From Marinobacter salexigens (GTDB taxonomy: Bacteria > Pseudomonadota > Gammaproteobacteria > Pseudomonadales > Oleiphilaceae), in assembly GCF_018860765.1 (NCBI RefSeq), contig NZ_JAHKPV010000001.1, forward strand, positions 919,594 through 983,593: a stretch of DNA of 64,000 nt. The letters are read 5' to 3'. This document shows positions 1 through 8,646 of this stretch, piece after piece (the stretch's first letter is position 1; each line of letters begins with the position of its first letter). The translations under genes were made by a program, and so were the position numbers. The notes below the pieces were generated by a model that searched no databases, was not told the DNA's origin, and saw only the letters and a program-made list of their open reading frames with translations.

Positions 1-658
1 ATAATTGGGTCAGACGGCTGTCATCACTGGCTACACGGCCACTCCAAGCCTCTTCCTGTAAGCTATGAAGCAGGCATTGATGATCACTGTTTGGCAGGGC
101 TATATCCGCTAGTCCGACACGCAGTGCGTCAGTCACGTTCAGACGTGCGCCGGTAAGGCCCATAAACAGACCAAGACGCCCCGGCAGGCGATTCAGGAAC
201 CAGCTGGCACCAACGTCTGGAAACAGTCCAATAGACATCTCTGGCATGGCCAGAGTTGCGTCTGGCGTAAGCAACCGATAGCGACAAGCGGAAAACAGGC
301 CCAGCCCACCACCCATAATTATGCCGTGTCCAATACCCACAACCGGCTTGGGAAACCTGTGCAGGGTATAATCCAGTTCATACTCGTGCCGGAAAACGCT
401 AAAGGCCGATTCGGGCTTTTCTGCACCCGTTAATGAGCGGTACAAAAACTGAATGTCACCGCCAGCGCAGAAGCTTTTTGCTCCGGTGCCGCGTATCACT
501 AAGATACAAATGCGGTCGTCTTCAGCCCAGCGTTTTAGGCTACTTCTGATGGTGACGATCATCTCTTCAGTGAGCGCGTTTAGTGTGGAGGGGGTGTTTA
601 GCGTTAGCAAGCCGATATGGCCTTCGCGGCAGGGGAGTTCTTGAACCTCTACAGACAT
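1..658 (-). CDS. Enoyl-CoA hydratase/isomerase family protein (3-hydroxyisobutyryl-CoA hydrolase-like), 3' part beyond window
   Basis: I translated the minus strand from ATG at 658: an open frame of 219 codons runs off the left edge, so the C-terminus is missing. It shows crotonase-fold signatures: an oxyanion-hole stretch AGGDIQFLY near residue 66, then MGGGLGLFSACRYRL and the motif MPEMSIGLFPDVGASWFL. The Glu-rich second motif with FPDVG is typical of the 3-hydroxyisobutyryl-CoA hydrolase branch (valine catabolism), but true enoyl-CoA hydratases look similar. Which acyl-CoA it uses is inference. The gene is divergent from the cytochrome c gene at 891. Confidence 0.8.
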   Translation of the reverse strand, partial: MSVEVQELPCREGHIGLLTLNTPSTLNALTEEMIVTIRSSLKRWAEDDRICILVIRGTGAKSFCAGGDIQFLYRSLTGAEKPESAFSVFRHEYELDYTLHRFPKPVVGIGHGIIMGGGLGLFSACRYRLLTPDATLAMPEMSIGLFPDVGASWFLNRLPGRLGLFMGLTGARLNVTDALRVGLADIALPNSDHQCLLHSLQEEAWSGRVASDDSRLTQL

Positions 659-775
659 TAACAGTGTCTCCGGGCGATAAATAATCTCTGATGCAATTTT
701 CGTTCGTATCATCTCCTTAACTGACGGAAAGTGAAAGTGAGCGAACGTTGAAAAAACTGCATTGATCTATGGCAT

Positions 776-803
776 TTGCGCTCTGGTATCGCTGTGATAT
801 AAG
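776..803 (+). promoter_or_regulatory. Predicted sigma-70 promoter of the cytochrome c gene
   Basis: TTGCGC at 776-781 and TATAAG at 798-803 are separated by 16 bp, in the 232-bp gap between two divergent genes. The spacing is one base short of ideal. The gene has a good ribosome binding site (GAGAGG) 8 bp before its ATG at 891. Prediction by eye only. Confidence 0.4.
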
Positions 804-890
804 TTCGAAACAGTTATTGTCCGGTTTAAACGCACTAAAGTTTAGGGCACCGGTTTCAAAACTTAAAACGATGATGAGAGGTTAATCATA

Positions 891-1226
891 ATGAAACTTA
901 AACACTATGCTGTTGCAGGTCTTTTTGCACTGAGCGCTGCAGTTCCTGCTGCGGCTTCCGCTGCCGGTGATGCCGCTGCGGGTAAGGCAAAAGCAGCTGT
1001 TTGCGCTGCTTGCCACGGTCAGAATGGCATTGCCCAGATCCCGATGTACCCTAATCTGGCAGGCCAGCACGAGCAATATTTGGCTTCTTCCCTGAAAGCT
1101 TACAAAAACAAGCAGCGTAACGGTGGTCAAGCGGCCATCATGCAGGGACAGGCCGCAGCACTGAGTGATGAAGATATTGCCAATCTGGCGGCTTATTACG
1201 CGAGCCTGCCTGCTGGCGGTAAGTAA
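891..1226 (+). CDS. Small periplasmic class I cytochrome c
   Basis: 111 residues. A Sec signal peptide (Lys-rich start, hydrophobic core, Ala-rich cleavage region near residue 25) exports it to the periplasm. The single haem site CAACH (C38, C41, H42) is clear, and Met84 in the segment AAIMQGQ is the likely distal haem ligand. The LPNLAGQ-type block and the C-terminal helix [16 protein letters not shown] are typical of cytochrome c5/c4-domain proteins. It would act as a soluble electron carrier, probably to a terminal oxidase; the partner is not visible here. It is monocistronic and convergent with ppnN. Confidence 0.9.
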   Translation: MKLKHYAVAGLFALSAAVPAAASAAGDAAAGKAKAAVCAACHGQNGIAQIPMYPNLAGQHEQYLASSLKAYKNKQRNGGQAAIMQGQAAALSDEDIANLAAYYASLPAGGK

Positions 1227-1237
1227 GCGTTATTTAT

Positions 1238-1265
1238 CAGTACGGCAGCTCAGGCTGCTGTACTG
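1238..1265. terminator. Possible shared hairpin between convergent genes
   Basis: Inverted repeat CAGTACGGCAGC / GCTGCTGTACTG with a 4-nt loop and a single G-T wobble. It overlaps the last codons of ppnN. No long T-run follows on either strand, so it is a weak or Rho-assisted terminator at best. Confidence 0.4.
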
Positions 1266-2632
1266 ACGATACGGTAGCTCGGACGATATGCGGATGTGCC
1301 CGGTAATTTCATGCGGTTCTGGGCCACAAACTGCTCCAACATAGCCTCTAGAGGTTTAATCAGGGTTGGGTCGCCCGCAATTTCAAACGGTCCCTTTTCC
1401 TGAATCTGTCGAATACCCCCTTCTTTTACGTTGCCAGCGACAATGCCACTGAAGGCCTTTCGCAGATTTGCCGCAATCAGGTGTACGGGCTGGTCACGGT
1501 GTAGTTCCAAAGCAAGCATACTCTTGTGATCCGGCTCGAACGGCTGCTGGAACACTGGGTCGATTTTTAGCATCCAGTTAAAATAGTATGCATCCTGCAT
1601 GGCACGGCGGAAGGTTTCGACATCGTGCATCCCCTTTTTCATTGCCTGTGCCACCCGCACTGGATCGTCGATGATGATTTCATACTTGTTGGCAGCCTCA
1701 TCCCCCAGAGCGTTGCGAATGAACTTGTCGATCATCTCGAAATACTCAGCGTTCTCTGGTCGTCCGGTAAATACCACAGGGAAGGGCAGGTCTGCGTTAT
1801 CCGGGTGCAACAGTATTCCGAGTAGGTAAAGGATTTCCTCTGCGGTACCTACGCCACCGGGGAAAACCACTACGCCATGGCCACAGCGTACGAAGGCTTC
1901 TAGCCGCTTTTCGATATCCGGCATTATCACCAGTTCGTTAACAATGGGGTTTGGTGCTTCAGCACCGATAATGCCGGGCTCGGTAATACCAATGTAGCGA
2001 CCGTTTTTAATGCGCTGTTTGGCGTGGGCGATGGTGGCGCCTTTCATGGGGCCTTTCATAGCACCGGGGCCGCAACCGGTGCAAATGCTCAACTCTCGCA
2101 GGCCAAGCTGGTGCCCGACTTCTTTGCTGTACTGGTACTCGTCATGGCTGATCGAGTGCCCGCCCCAGCAAACAATCAGATCAGGCTGGCGACCCGGCTG
2201 CAGCACTCTGGCGTTGCGCAGAATGTGAAACACCATGTTGGTTAGGTCTTCCGGCTCTTTGCTCTTCAGAGCCTTTGCAAACTGGGGTGTCGAGTGGCTG
2301 TATACAATATCCCGTAACACAGAGAACAGGTGTTCACGAATAGCCCGGAGCATCTCGTTATCCACAAACGCGTGTGCAGGTGCGTTGATCAGTTCCAGTT
2401 TTAGGCCCCTGGGCTGGGGGATCAGGCGTATATCAAAGTCCGTATGGGCTTCCATCAAGTCCTGGCAGTCATCGGTCACGACACCTGTGTTCAGAACCGC
2501 TAAAGCACATTGTCTGAATAACCGGTACAGGCCACCCTCGCTTCGGTCTTTTAGCAGATTAACTTCGTGATTGGACAGTATTTCCAGACTGCCCTCAGGT
2601 GATACAAGGGCATTGATGGTGGGTTCGGTCAT
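1250..2632 (-). CDS. ppnN: Pyrimidine/purine nucleotide 5'-monophosphate nucleosidase PpnN (YgdH type)
   Basis: 460 residues from the ATG at 2632, chosen because the protein then aligns with the N-terminus of E. coli PpnN and an AGGAG site lies 11 bp upstream; an in-frame start 48 bp upstream is less likely. A PpnN-type N-terminal domain (about 1-140) precedes a Rossmann-like LOG domain with GCGPGAMKGPMKGA (187-200) and the signature PGGVGTAEE (258-266). The family cleaves nucleoside monophosphates to free base and ribose 5-phosphate, and in E. coli binds (p)ppGpp. It has no operon partner here: its neighbours are convergent or divergent. Confidence 0.92.
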   Translation of the reverse strand: MTEPTINALVSPEGSLEILSNHEVNLLKDRSEGGLYRLFRQCALAVLNTGVVTDDCQDLMEAHTDFDIRLIPQPRGLKLELINAPAHAFVDNEMLRAIREHLFSVLRDIVYSHSTPQFAKALKSKEPEDLTNMVFHILRNARVLQPGRQPDLIVCWGGHSISHDEYQYSKEVGHQLGLRELSICTGCGPGAMKGPMKGATIAHAKQRIKNGRYIGITEPGIIGAEAPNPIVNELVIMPDIEKRLEAFVRCGHGVVVFPGGVGTAEEILYLLGILLHPDNADLPFPVVFTGRPENAEYFEMIDKFIRNALGDEAANKYEIIIDDPVRVAQAMKKGMHDVETFRRAMQDAYYFNWMLKIDPVFQQPFEPDHKSMLALELHRDQPVHLIAANLRKAFSGIVAGNVKEGGIRQIQEKGPFEIAGDPTLIKPLEAMLEQFVAQNRMKLPGTSAYRPSYRIVSTAA

Positions 2633-2742
2633 TAATGGAAAAGCTCCTGAGTGCTGCGGTAATACCCGATTTTGAGGCATAGAGCCAAAACGTTACACTA
2701 TGCGCCTCTGTGATCATACACCATCCGACAAAATGCCCACTT

Positions 2743-4197
2743 ATGAAACTGTTAATCCGTCCCGCCCCGGAAGTAGCCATTAAAAGCAAGCCTGTTCGCC
2801 GCCGCCAAATGCGCCACCTGCGCCAGAATGTCCGTAAACTTCTGGCCCGGCTGGATCCCGACATTGTGGTCGACGGCAGTTGGGACAGGGTAGATGTGGA
2901 AGTACCCGAGGGTCGGAGTTTGAATGGCGTCGTTGTGGATGAGCTTTTGCGCATTCCTGGTATTTCCACCATTCAGGAAATCGCGGCCTTTCCGTTTCTT
3001 AGCCTTGAGGATATGGCAGAAAAAGCGGTGGAAGCATTCGCGGGGCGCCTCGACGGTAAATCGTTTGCGGTTCGTGCACGGCGCCACGGTGAACATGACT
3101 TCTGCTCAGTAGATCTTCAACGCGCAGTCGGCAGCGCCCTCATGCAATCAGCTTCTGGCGCCAGCGTTGATTTGCGCACGCCTCAAGTGGAAGTGCGTAT
3201 CGAATTGCGTGATGACCAGTTTCACATTGCCCATCGCAGGCATCGTGGCTTAGGTGGTTACCCGCTGGGCAGTGTAGAGAACGTTATGACTCTGGTATCG
3301 GGGGGCTATGATTCATCTGTCGCGGCCTATCTGATGTTGCGCAGAGGTTTACGCAGCCATTTCCTGTTTTTCAATCTGGGTGGCGTGGCGCACGAAGTGG
3401 GTGTGCGTCAAGTGGTTCACTATGTGTGGAGTCGCTACGGCGCTTCCCATGGCGCCAAGTTTATCTCCGTGCCTTTTGAGGGCGTGGTGGAAGAAATTAT
3501 GCGTTCCGTTGGCCACCGGCATTGGGGTGTGGTGCTCAAACGGCAAATGCTAAAGGCCGCCAGCGAAATAGCGCAAAGCAACAACGCTGTTGGTTTGGTA
3601 ACCGGTGATGCGGTGGCTCAGGTTTCAAGCCAAACCCTAACCAACTTGAATGTGGTTGATCGTGCCAGCGATGAGGTGGTTTTGCGGCCACTGGTCGCCA
3701 TGGACAAAGAATCCATTATCAAGATTGCCCGGGAAATCGGCACGGAATCCTATGCCAGAAGCATGCCCGAGTACTGCGGCGTTATCTCCCAGAAGCCCGC
3801 TACGCGTGCTCGCCTGCATCGGGTAGAGGCTGATGAAGCAGAGATGGACCCGCGGGTTCTGACGCAGGCTATTGAAGCCCGCGAGGAAACACCCGTTGAG
3901 GGTTTGCTGGAAAGTACCACCACGCCGGAAGAGGTTGATCTGGTGAAAACGCCAGCGGTAACGGATGTGATTATTGACGTGCGCCATCCGGCGGAGGGCG
4001 AATTGTCGCCGCTAGTGCTTACCGGCAATGAAGTGCTTAAAATTCCGTTTTACGAATTGAGCCGAAAGCTTCCAGAGCTACCTTCCACTCGCCAGTATCT
4101 GCTGTACTGTGATCGCGGCACTATGAGCCAGATGCACGCTGTAAACCTGAAAGCAGACGGGCACGCAAACGTAAAAGTTTACGCACCAGCCTCTTAA
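2743..4197 (+). CDS. thiI: tRNA 4-thiouridine synthase ThiI with C-terminal rhodanese domain
   Basis: 484 residues from the ATG at 2743 (start MKLLIRPAPE, matching the family). The order is an N-terminal ferredoxin-like region, a THUMP domain to about residue 165, an adenylating PP-loop domain with SGGYDSS (186-192) and Cys345 in PEYCGVI, then a rhodanese domain with the catalytic Cys456 in YCDRGTMS. Both redox cysteines of the E. coli enzyme are therefore present. It transfers sulfur from IscS to U8 of tRNA, and the rhodanese-containing form also supports thiazole synthesis. The stop lies 5 bp from the convergent deacetylase gene. Confidence 0.95.
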   Translation: MKLLIRPAPEVAIKSKPVRRRQMRHLRQNVRKLLARLDPDIVVDGSWDRVDVEVPEGRSLNGVVVDELLRIPGISTIQEIAAFPFLSLEDMAEKAVEAFAGRLDGKSFAVRARRHGEHDFCSVDLQRAVGSALMQSASGASVDLRTPQVEVRIELRDDQFHIAHRRHRGLGGYPLGSVENVMTLVSGGYDSSVAAYLMLRRGLRSHFLFFNLGGVAHEVGVRQVVHYVWSRYGASHGAKFISVPFEGVVEEIMRSVGHRHWGVVLKRQMLKAASEIAQSNNAVGLVTGDAVAQVSSQTLTNLNVVDRASDEVVLRPLVAMDKESIIKIAREIGTESYARSMPEYCGVISQKPATRARLHRVEADEAEMDPRVLTQAIEAREETPVEGLLESTTTPEEVDLVKTPAVTDVIIDVRHPAEGELSPLVLTGNEVLKIPFYELSRKLPELPSTRQYLLYCDRGTMSQMHAVNLKADGHANVKVYAPAS

Positions 4198-4202
4198 TGG
4201 TA

Positions 4203-5216
4203 TCAGCCAGCCAGACCCCTGAAGAACTGCTGCACGTTCTCGCTAAGAGTGTCTAGATCGTAGCCGCCTTCCTGCACGACGAGTGTTGGCAGGCCAAGCT
4301 GTCGCATGTGGGTGCTAAGTCGGCAGAAGCCTTCTGACGATACCGACACCTTGGCCTGAGGGTCATCTTTGTAGATGTCAAAGCCCAAAGTCAGTATCAG
4401 AGCGTCTGGCTGATATAACTTGATGGCCGCTATGGCCTCCTCAAGCTTTTTGAAAAAATCATTCTCGGATGAGCCGTGGGGCATGGGCAGGTTGATGTTG
4501 TAGCCGTAGCCCTCGCCTTCGCCGCGCTCATTCTCGAAACCAGACACCACCGGGTAGAAGTTGGTGGGGTCGCCGTGAATGGATATATAGAGCACATCGC
4601 TGCGGTCGTAGAAAATTTCTTGAATACCCTGACCATGGTGCATGTCAGTATCTAGAATCACCAAACGCGGAAACCGGGGCTTCATGTGCTCGGCCGCAAT
4701 GGCGGCGTTGTTGAGGTAGCAAAAACCGCCTGCGGAGTCTTTGCGGGCATGATGTCCAGGTGGGCGGCATACAGCGTAGGCTGTGCGGTCGCCTGCCATG
4801 AGAGCATCTGCGGCACCCAGAGCGGTTTGCGCAGACCAGTAGGCAGCCTCCCAAGTGTGCTCGCCTATGGGACTGCTACCGTCGGACTGATAGCGCGCAG
4901 CCTCTGCCAGAATGCCTGACAAGTGGTTTGGGGAGCGAACGAAGATATTGGACATGACTTCCTCACCCCAGTCGTCCATCTCTTTCCAGCGTCGGTGAGC
5001 CGATTCGAGAAAACGTAAATACCCTAGATCGTGCACCTTGGAAATTGGCCTACCGCCTTGATCTGAAGGCTGCAATACCGGTATCCCCATTTCCTTCAAG
5101 CCCTCCAGCATCTGGCTGGTGCGGTCCGGTACCTCTTGAGGCTGACGCATTTGGCCCCGCGTAAAGTATGACTGGGGAGAGTGCTTATCTTGCGCGGGAT
5201 GGAAAAACGCTTTCAT
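4203..5216 (-). CDS. Histone deacetylase-superfamily protein, acetylpolyamine amidohydrolase-like
   Basis: 337 residues, full length for the bacterial class. The active-site pair His155-His156 sits in RPPGHHARKD. Predicted zinc ligands are D191 and H193 (LDTDMHHG) and D280 (LGFDIYKDD), and the transition-state Tyr319 is in QEGGYD. This is the arrangement of acetylpolyamine amidohydrolases, which release acetate from N-acetylated putrescine or cadaverine. AGGAGGT lies just before the ATG. It is divergent from a succinate-semialdehyde dehydrogenase gene, which supports a role in polyamine use by context, though the exact substrate is unproven. Confidence 0.85.
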   Translation of the reverse strand: MKAFFHPAQDKHSPQSYFTRGQMRQPQEVPDRTSQMLEGLKEMGIPVLQPSDQGGRPISKVHDLGYLRFLESAHRRWKEMDDWGEEVMSNIFVRSPNHLSGILAEAARYQSDGSSPIGEHTWEAAYWSAQTALGAADALMAGDRTAYAVCRPPGHHARKDSAGGFCYLNNAAIAAEHMKPRFPRLVILDTDMHHGQGIQEIFYDRSDVLYISIHGDPTNFYPVVSGFENERGEGEGYGYNINLPMPHGSSENDFFKKLEEAIAAIKLYQPDALILTLGFDIYKDDPQAKVSVSSEGFCRLSTHMRQLGLPTLVVQEGGYDLDTLSENVQQFFRGLAG

Positions 5217-5462
5217 TATCCGACCTCCTGAGTTTCCGGTACTGCTTCGGTACGGTTTCTGTGCTTTTTCTGCACTTTCTTTGTACTACGAATGCAGACA
5301 CTTTTGATATAGGCATTGGGAGTATAGGCACAGATGAAGAATGGTCAAAAGCCGAGACATCGACTTTACAGGTAGTGATTCAGCATCCACTATGGAAGAC
5401 AGATTCAACCAACGCAACTGTGCACCTTTGTGGGTGTCGTTACTGACTGAATAGGAGCCGAA

Positions 5463-6917
5463 ATGATCGAGTCACCACTGCTAGGAAAGATGACTGGCTA
5501 CATCGGCGGTCGCTGGACGGACAATGAGCACGGCAATACCTTTGATGTCTACAACCCGGCAACGGGTGAGGTGATTGCCAAAGTCGCTTCTATGTCTGAA
5601 AGTGAGGTGAAGGCGGCGGTCACTGCCGGAAAATCCGCATTACAACTGACCACTCCCTACACCATCGAAACCCGCAGAAAATGGCTGGAAGATATCCGTG
5701 ATGCACTTAGGGCAAACAAGGAAGAAGTAGGTCGAATACTCTGTTTGGAACACGGTAAGCCGTTGAACGAAGCTCAGGGCGAAGTGGATTACGCTGCTGG
5801 TTTCTTTGATTATTGCGCTAAGCACATTCAAGCATTGGACGCCCACACGTTGCCGGAAAAACCGAAAGACTGCACCTGGGCTGTGCACTACCGCCCCATT
5901 GGTGTCACCGGGCTTATCACCCCTTGGAATTTCCCTATCGGCATGATTGCGAAAAAGCTTTCAGCCGCTTTGGCAGCGGGTTGTCCGTCTGTAATTAAGC
6001 CCGCCAGTGAAACGCCCTTGACCATGATTGCGTTGTTCAAACTGATAGACCAACACGTGAGTCTGCCAGATGGCATGGTGAATCTGGTAATGGGCAAGGC
6101 CAGCGTGATTGGCAAGGTTTTGTGTGAAAGCCCCGATGTGCCCATGCTGAGCTTTACCGGTTCCACAGAGGTGGGCCGCAAGCTGGTGGTGGATACCGCC
6201 GACCAGATTAAAAAGCTGGCTTTGGAGTTGGGTGGCAACGCACCGTTTATCGTGTTTGAGGATGCGGATCTGGACGTTGCTGCAGACAACCTGATTGCTA
6301 ACAAATTCCGAGGCGGTGGCCAAACCTGTGTGTGTGCAAACCGGATTTTTGTTCACGAGAAGGTCATAGACTCCTTCGGTGAAAAGCTCGCGGAGCGGGT
6401 GAACAAAATGACAGTTGGGGATGGTATTACAGGTGATGTTGACCTTGGTCCGCTCATTAACAAAGCTGGTTTTGACAAGGTGAAGCGCCATTTGGAAGAT
6501 GCCCTAAGTAAAGGTGCATCATTGGTCGCTGGCAAACAGCCGGGCGATTTGGGCGAGGGGCACTTGTTCTTCCCGCCAACGGTTGTCTCAGGTGTAACGC
6601 CAGATATGTGCTGCTCTCGGGAAGAAACCTTCGGACCACTGGTGCCTATGGCTAGCTTCAGTAGCGAGGAAGAGGTCATCGAAGCCGGGAATGATACCGA
6701 GTTTGGTTTAGCCTCCTATGTGTTCACCGCCGATGCAGAGCGTGCCCAGCGTGTTGCTGCGGGCTTGCGGTTCGGCCATGTGGGATGGAATACTGGCACC
6801 GGACCAACGCCTGAAGCACCTTTTGGTGGCATGAAAGCGTCTGGTACAGGTCGTGAAGGCGGGTTGGAAGGGTTGTTTGAGTTTGTTGAAGCCCAGACCA
6901 TACCAAGAGGCTTCTGA
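5463..6917 (+). CDS. gabD: NAD(P)-dependent succinate-semialdehyde dehydrogenase family protein
   Basis: 484 residues. It is a canonical aldehyde dehydrogenase: ITPWNFP cofactor motif, SFTGSTEVG loop, LELGGNAPF with the general-base Glu, and GGQTCVCANR with catalytic Cys289 and a second Cys291. The CVCANR pair is a hallmark of the GabD/SSADH group. It oxidises succinic semialdehyde to succinate, the last step of GABA and putrescine breakdown. The ATG has AGGAG 8 bp upstream. It shares its promoter region (5217-5462) with the divergent deacetylase. Other semialdehydes such as glutarate semialdehyde remain possible substrates. Confidence 0.88.
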   Translation: MIESPLLGKMTGYIGGRWTDNEHGNTFDVYNPATGEVIAKVASMSESEVKAAVTAGKSALQLTTPYTIETRRKWLEDIRDALRANKEEVGRILCLEHGKPLNEAQGEVDYAAGFFDYCAKHIQALDAHTLPEKPKDCTWAVHYRPIGVTGLITPWNFPIGMIAKKLSAALAAGCPSVIKPASETPLTMIALFKLIDQHVSLPDGMVNLVMGKASVIGKVLCESPDVPMLSFTGSTEVGRKLVVDTADQIKKLALELGGNAPFIVFEDADLDVAADNLIANKFRGGGQTCVCANRIFVHEKVIDSFGEKLAERVNKMTVGDGITGDVDLGPLINKAGFDKVKRHLEDALSKGASLVAGKQPGDLGEGHLFFPPTVVSGVTPDMCCSREETFGPLVPMASFSSEEEVIEAGNDTEFGLASYVFTADAERAQRVAAGLRFGHVGWNTGTGPTPEAPFGGMKASGTGREGGLEGLFEFVEAQTIPRGF

Positions 6918-6932
6918 TTTGAAGCTTGGAGT

Positions 6933-6974
6933 TTAAACAAAGAAGGCGAGCCGTGGCTCGCCTTCTTTGTTTAA
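6933..6974. terminator. Bidirectional Rho-independent terminator
   Basis: A perfect inverted repeat with 20-bp arms around a central GT lies between the stops of two convergent genes (6917 and 6984). The GC-rich core GGCGAGCC / GGCTCGCC is flanked by A/T-rich ends, so each strand ends in a T-rich run (CTTCTTTGTTT). It should stop transcription from both sides. Confidence 0.92.
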
Positions 6975-6983
6975 GACTGCTGG

Positions 6984-7397
6984 TTAAGGCTTAAGAATAA
7001 CCTTTACCGAGCCGTCTACATCGGCTTCATCAATATAGCCAATGCTGCCAGGTGTTGATGCAACCTGAGCTTTCATCGCAGCCGGGCTGGCGGCTTCTGC
7101 GGGTGGCTGGCCGCGGCCAGTAAACACCTGCTTAGACCAGAATGCCTTGAGCTGGGCATCGTTCCGCCCTGTGATCTTGTCGTGAAACTGAGCACGCACC
7201 GGGCTGCCTTCGGGTAGCTCGAACGGTGTGGCTTTTTGCCCGTCTGGAAGCGCTTTGCTGCGGTTCAGGTACAGGTCGCGCACAAGGTTGTCGGTGAGGT
7301 TATCCGGGCCTGCGGGGTTACCAATAATCACAACATCAGCCAATGCGAGGGGGCTGACCAGCAAGCTGGCCGCAAAAATCAGGCTTAGCTTTTTCAT
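6984..7397 (-). CDS. Small single-domain PstS-like periplasmic protein
   Basis: 137 residues with a Sec signal peptide (cleavage near LALA-D21). The mature part begins VVIIGNPAGPDNLT and contains FWSKQVFTGRG and TPGSIGYIDEADVD, the pattern of PBP-like domain proteins annotated as phosphate-type substrate-binding proteins. At about 115 mature residues it is roughly one lobe of a normal binding protein, so transport with an ABC permease is doubtful. It is the last gene of a three-gene operon, 11 bp after a porin gene and downstream of a chemoreceptor gene. Function unknown. Confidence 0.7.
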   Translation of the reverse strand: MKKLSLIFAASLLVSPLALADVVIIGNPAGPDNLTDNLVRDLYLNRSKALPDGQKATPFELPEGSPVRAQFHDKITGRNDAQLKAFWSKQVFTGRGQPPAEAASPAAMKAQVASTPGSIGYIDEADVDGSVKVILKP

Positions 7398-7408
7398 GGA
7401 GGCCTCCG

Positions 7409-8614
7409 TTAAAACGCCGAGTCGAGTTTTAGGGTGTAGACGTTGGTGCTTTCAGTATCGTTTGAGAGCATGTACGCGGTGTTCAGGTTGCCATAACCCT
7501 TATCCAGCCCACGAACGTGAGTAACGTCTGCTTTAATTGCTACCCCAGGGGTAATGTCCCAGCGTGTACCAACACTATACTCAGTGCGCTGATAGTTGAG
7601 GATTGACTCAGGGACAGCGCCGGGAATGAATGCACCTGTCCGCTCGTCATCATCCATGCTTTCTGTCCAACCTGTGGCTATATAGGGCATCCAGTTGCCA
7701 AAGCGATGACCAATAGATAGGTAAGCAGAATCAGTGTCGGCAAACTTACCGTCTACTTCTGCCCGGGTGACTTCCGAGACGATCTGCCAGCTGCCGTCAT
7801 CGTAGCTTGCGCCAATGCCGTAAAAGTTGCCTCGGTCATTTGTGGCCAACTGAGTGATGCCAGCTGGCAGGGTAATACCTTGACTTGCGGCTAGCCTACC
7901 AAGGCGTGTGGCGTCAACATAGGTTTCCGCTGTTGCTGCGACACCTCGTAGCGTCCAAACATAGTCAGTCCATGTCAGGTTAAGACCGCCAATATTACGC
8001 AGTTGCACATCACCGGAGTTGCCGTCTTCGTCGGTGAAGCCGGTGAAGCCGGTTACTGTGAGCGATGAGTCATCGAAATTGAAGTTATACGTAGCGTCGG
8101 CGCCAACATAACTGGTAATCGCAATGGGGCCGTAAACGCTTTGAGGTGGGCGTGCCCAGGGCTGAGCGTAGCCAACTTCAAGGGAGTCGGAGTACATGAA
8201 GAACGGGATGCGCATTTTACCCGCTCGCAACTGCAAGTTATTGGTAGGACGGTGGCTTAGGTACGCCCACTCTACCTGTGGCTCCCAGTCATCAGCACCA
8301 CGGCCGACCAGTTGAAGAACCGCTTGGCTCTTTTCAGTTACATCAAACGTGCCTTGCAGTGCCAGCAAGCTAAGGTCAGCCACGTTTGTTTTTTCAGTGA
8401 TGCCGGTATAGCCAGCGTCGTTACTCGCCCGTGCTACGCCCGTGCTGAAGAAACCGTTGAAACGTACGCGGTCATTTTTGGCAGCGTTCAACTGTTGTTG
8501 CATGGAATTGAGCTGCTGCTGCATGTTGGCTAATGTGTCTTCGGTGCTTTGGGCAGAAGCGGAGCTCGCCGCAATGGCTAAGGCCAGTGGCGCGAGATGT
8601 AGCAATCTTTTCAT
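7409..8614 (-). CDS. Outer-membrane porin-like beta-barrel protein
   Basis: 401 residues. A signal peptide (cleavage after ASSASA, about 21) is followed by a short Gln/Met-rich coiled coil (about 27-45, LANMQQQLNSMQQQLNAA), then a long beta-rich domain of alternating amphipathic strands ending in a terminal Phe (KLDSAF), the usual barrel-assembly signal. No TonB box or plug is seen. The coiled coil resembles the periplasmic trimerising stalk of DcaP-like porins. It lies 32 bp after the chemoreceptor gene and 11 bp before the PstS-like gene. Substrate unknown. Confidence 0.75.
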   Translation of the reverse strand: MKRLLHLAPLALAIAASSASAQSTEDTLANMQQQLNSMQQQLNAAKNDRVRFNGFFSTGVARASNDAGYTGITEKTNVADLSLLALQGTFDVTEKSQAVLQLVGRGADDWEPQVEWAYLSHRPTNNLQLRAGKMRIPFFMYSDSLEVGYAQPWARPPQSVYGPIAITSYVGADATYNFNFDDSSLTVTGFTGFTDEDGNSGDVQLRNIGGLNLTWTDYVWTLRGVAATAETYVDATRLGRLAASQGITLPAGITQLATNDRGNFYGIGASYDDGSWQIVSEVTRAEVDGKFADTDSAYLSIGHRFGNWMPYIATGWTESMDDDERTGAFIPGAVPESILNYQRTEYSVGTRWDITPGVAIKADVTHVRGLDKGYGNLNTAYMLSNDTESTNVYTLKLDSAF

Positions 8615-8646
8615 AGGTTTTCTATCCGTACGCTTTCGTGGTTGAT

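Noticed and set aside
2633..2742. TPP riboswitch or shared leader before thiI
   Set aside because: The gap is about 110 bp with no THI-box-like sequence seen, and thiI is mainly a tRNA-modification gene.
5961..6491. Long antisense reading frame within the SSADH gene
   Set aside because: No ribosome site or family similarity; it is the codon-bias shadow of an intact GabD-type enzyme.
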